Below are positions 61,610-64,000 of a DNA stretch of 64,000 bases, one piece after another (position 1 is the stretch's first letter; every line of letters begins with the position of its first letter). A model generated the notes under the pieces. The model was not told the DNA's origin. It worked only from the letters and a program-made list of their open reading frames with translations, and ran no database searches. The DNA lies in NCBI GenBank assembly GCA_013399305.1, contig VXAI01000068.1, positions 1,231,507-1,295,506 of the forward strand. The letters run 5' to 3'. The position numbers and the translations under genes were made by a program. This DNA comes from Rostratula benghalensis. Its lineage: Eukaryota > Chordata > Aves > Charadriiformes > Rostratulidae.

Positions 61610-63734
61610 AAAACTGTAGCATAAATTTGACTTGAAGACTGTCCTTGCTTTATCTTGGGGAACTGCATCAAATGGCAGGGTATTTGTCCCAAAGTTAACA
61701 ACTGCTGCAACAGTAAGAACACATCCTGGATCTGATTGTTTATCTCATCAGCATTGTAGCATTGAGGTTGGGGGACTAATTTCTAATTTAGTTCAGTATA
61801 AGTGTGAGTTAGTTTACTCCTATTTTATTTCTCTCTGCTCTCACTTGTTCAAATCACTAATATTTGGCTTTCCGGCCCTTCTTTGTTGTCCTTTCTGTTT
61901 TGCTACCTATGTATTTTTTAACTTGAGATTTTTTACAACATGACAACTACTGTAATTCCTCACAAAAAGCCAATAGAGTTCCATCAGTAATTAATCACTT
62001 AAACAAAAAGCAATATGTGATAGGAAAACTTCTCGTGCTATTCAGATATTGTAATGTTGCCTCCAACCATTGGTGCTGTGTGTGAGAATTCCCCATGGCC
62101 AACGGGAACAAGGAGCAAACCAGGGCAGAAAGCTAGATCCTTCTGCAGCTTGCAGGAAAGAGATTTTAAAACATTTTGTTGAAACACACACACAAAACGC
62201 TGCCCTGTCATTGGGAATAATAGGCAACAAATTGATACAGTCGTTAGGGAACTGAAAATGAGAAGTATAGGAAACAGCAATTAAGCAATTTCAAGCCTAA
62301 ATCATAACAGCGCGAGAGAAACTCCCCAGATGCCTTCGCAGCCTTTCAAATAATCACTGGATAAGTTTTGCCAGAAAAAAAAGAGGGGGGGAAAAAAGGA
62401 GAAAATAAAAAGAAAAAAGAAAGCAAAATCAATGCGTATTCTCAGAAAAACACAGGACTGCAAAATCAAATTAACGAGGGGAAATTCCCAGTGGATGGAA
62501 GAGGAAAGGACACACGAGTTCTGCACAGTCCCCTGGGACAGCAGTGCAGGACACGGCTTTGGAGGGAAGAGCCTTGCAGGAGCCATGTAGCCACCATCCC
62601 CATCCCTGAGCCCTACTTCTGCCCTGGCATGCTGTGCCCTCCCAGGGACCTCCTCGTTTTCAGCATGGCTACTGGAACTGCAACCATAACATGGGATTTC
62701 TGTAATTGTGTCCACGGATGGACACATGGATGGACCATGGATGGAGAACGTTCACCCCCAGGGAAGTGGAGGGAATTCCTGCAGGAAGCTTCCCCCGGGA
62801 GTCTGCTTCCTCCTGGTCCTGCAGCCACTCCCCAGGCTTACTCCTCATCAATCTGATCCCTTCATCTCAAAACACAGCTGAGTAGCCAAAGCACCTCAAA
62901 ATAACCCCACATACAGAGTCTAGACTGGTTGATCCAGGCAGCCTGGCAGCCAAGGAGATGTCCTAAGCAGAAATTTAACAGCACTGCCACCTCTTGTCTG
63001 ACTCTGCTCCCGAGTTCATGTTTCGGTCATTGGAAGCAATACTCTCCACTCTCCCAGTCCTCTAAATCTGTGCGATTACTCAGATTTAGCTTTCTAAGCA
63101 ATTATGCAAGGGAAATAATTTGGTTGGCTTTGATGAATTCTCCTGAATAGTTTAATATGGAAAACCCGAGTCTCTTTGCCCAATGACATAAAAAAAAAGG
63201 GATTTAACAGGCTTGATATTGCTTGTGCTTTTCCTGATGATGACCTGAGTTCAGTTCAGTTCTTCCTGAATCCCTAATACTGGTGTGTGTGTAAGCTTTC
63301 CTCAGCCCAGCCTCATTTTCTGCCAAACAACATTATCCACCTATATATTGAGAATTTGGGAGTTTTGCCCTGAAACCTTAAGTGTGTTTAAAAAACTGGT
63401 AGCTCCATGATTAAGATGGAATCTAACTGGGAGTTAGGCACCGCAAAAGCCTTGTATCTGTTTGTGCAATGTCCAGCACGGCCTTAAAATCAAGTTTATC
63501 CCTTTTGAACTGCTAAGTTGCTTTGTATATTCCCAGAAAGCACCTTGTTTTGGAGAAAAAGCTGGTTTTGCAGACTTGTGCTGACCATCTGGGCAGTGCT
63601 CATACAGGAGGGTGCACGCTTTCTGATGGAAAAAAAACCCCAAACAAAAAAAAAAAGAATCAAATAAGAGATATCAAACTGTAAGAAATGGCAAATCTTA
63701 GTGCCAGGTAGTGCAATCATCTGAATATCTATTT
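61610..63734. other. Non-coding stretch, no gene seen
   Basis: A purine-rich tract at about 62,376-62,424 and a GC-richer patch at about 62,470-62,860 leave long overlapping frames open (162 codons + and 141 codons -). Because both strands are open and neither resembles a known protein, both are treated as chance. ATGGATGG-type words occur near 62,715-62,745. A-run/C-run tracts lie at 63,630-63,641, followed by A-rich sequence to about 63,656. Confidence 0.5.
63630..63656. repeat. A-run/C-run low-complexity tract
   Basis: Eight A, four C, then AAAC and a run of about eleven A, the same A-then-C type as at 4.3 and 13.0 kb. Confidence 0.8.
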
Positions 63735-63960
63735 CTTCCCATTTGCATGATTAATTGGCATCTTGTTAACTGCTCATTTGGGACACTGCAAATCAGCGCA
63801 GAACAAAATAAACACTTTGCAACAGAGAAGAGGGTCTCTAATTGTGAATTATACTGGAAATAAAATTGGCTTTGAAAAATACATTTAAGGAGTCAGCCTG
63901 TGTTACGTGCAATGTAAACTGGAGATTGAAAAATTTCTGAGCTGCTGCTGGGGAGTTTAT
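63735..63960. promoter_or_regulatory. Candidate conserved non-coding element
   Basis: It starts with an exact octamer word ATTTGCAT (63,741-63,748) next to GATTAATTGG, followed by TCTAATTGTGAATTATAC and GTTACGTGCAATGTAAAC. Repeat-free. A POU site beside homeodomain words is typical of neural and other developmental enhancers. Inferred only; the element may continue past the window end. Confidence 0.28.
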
Positions 63961-64000
63961 GGGGCAGCCTGAGCTGTACTCTGATGAATTCCAGACCCTG

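Noticed and set aside
62302..62856. Open frames of 162 codons (+) and 141 codons (-) over the same GC-richer patch.
   Set aside because: Both strands are open over the same DNA because of composition. The + frame begins with a lysine-rich low-complexity run, and neither matches a known family.

Overview
The window reads as non-coding DNA from a bird nuclear genome. The main evidence is a set of nine 5'-truncated CR1 LINE fragments. Each ends in the CR1 3' signature seen in birds, which appears on the + strand as GAATCATAGAAT followed by GGTTGGAAGGGACC-like sequence. There are no Alu/B1-type SINEs, no L1 and no recognisable LTR retrovirus. The base composition is AT-rich with few CpGs, and one 55-base N gap marks draft assembly. 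A turtle or crocodilian is less likely but not excluded. No protein-coding gene, tRNA, rRNA or known small RNA could be supported. All open frames are short (longest 182 codons) and look like chance or CR1 remnants, so the window is intergenic or inside one large intron.

Layout. 1-8.6 kb: unique AT-rich DNA with the N gap, a C14 run, an A/C-rich low-complexity tract and two short tandem duplications. 8.6-36.6 kb: the CR1-rich part, with seven fragments near 8.7, 11.9, 14.6, 19.6, 21.4, 24.4 and 35.9 kb. The last keeps a reverse-transcriptase piece with an FADD motif, broken by frame changes. 36.6-50.1 kb: almost no CR1, but two or three worn copies of an older palindromic repeat and a candidate conserved element near 38.6-38.9 kb. 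50.1-50.9 kb: an old L3-type LINE on + lies tail-to-tail against a younger CR1 on -. 50.9-64 kb: nearly free of repeats (one 78-bp CR1 scrap at 61.5 kb), with stretches that look like conserved non-coding elements: CpG-retaining, rich in homeodomain-, POU- and TCF/LEF-like words, above all 57.8-58.26 kb.

Interpretation. All nine CR1 pieces point to the minus strand. If that is not chance, it fits insertion into an intron of a gene transcribed from the plus strand, because LINEs in introns tend to survive antisense to the host gene. The CR1-poor 3' third with candidate regulatory elements fits the surroundings of a developmental gene, but nothing here identifies it. I found no new multi-gene system. 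The most useful leads are the candidate conserved elements, the CR1 strand bias, the degraded palindromic repeat family and the nested LINE junction.
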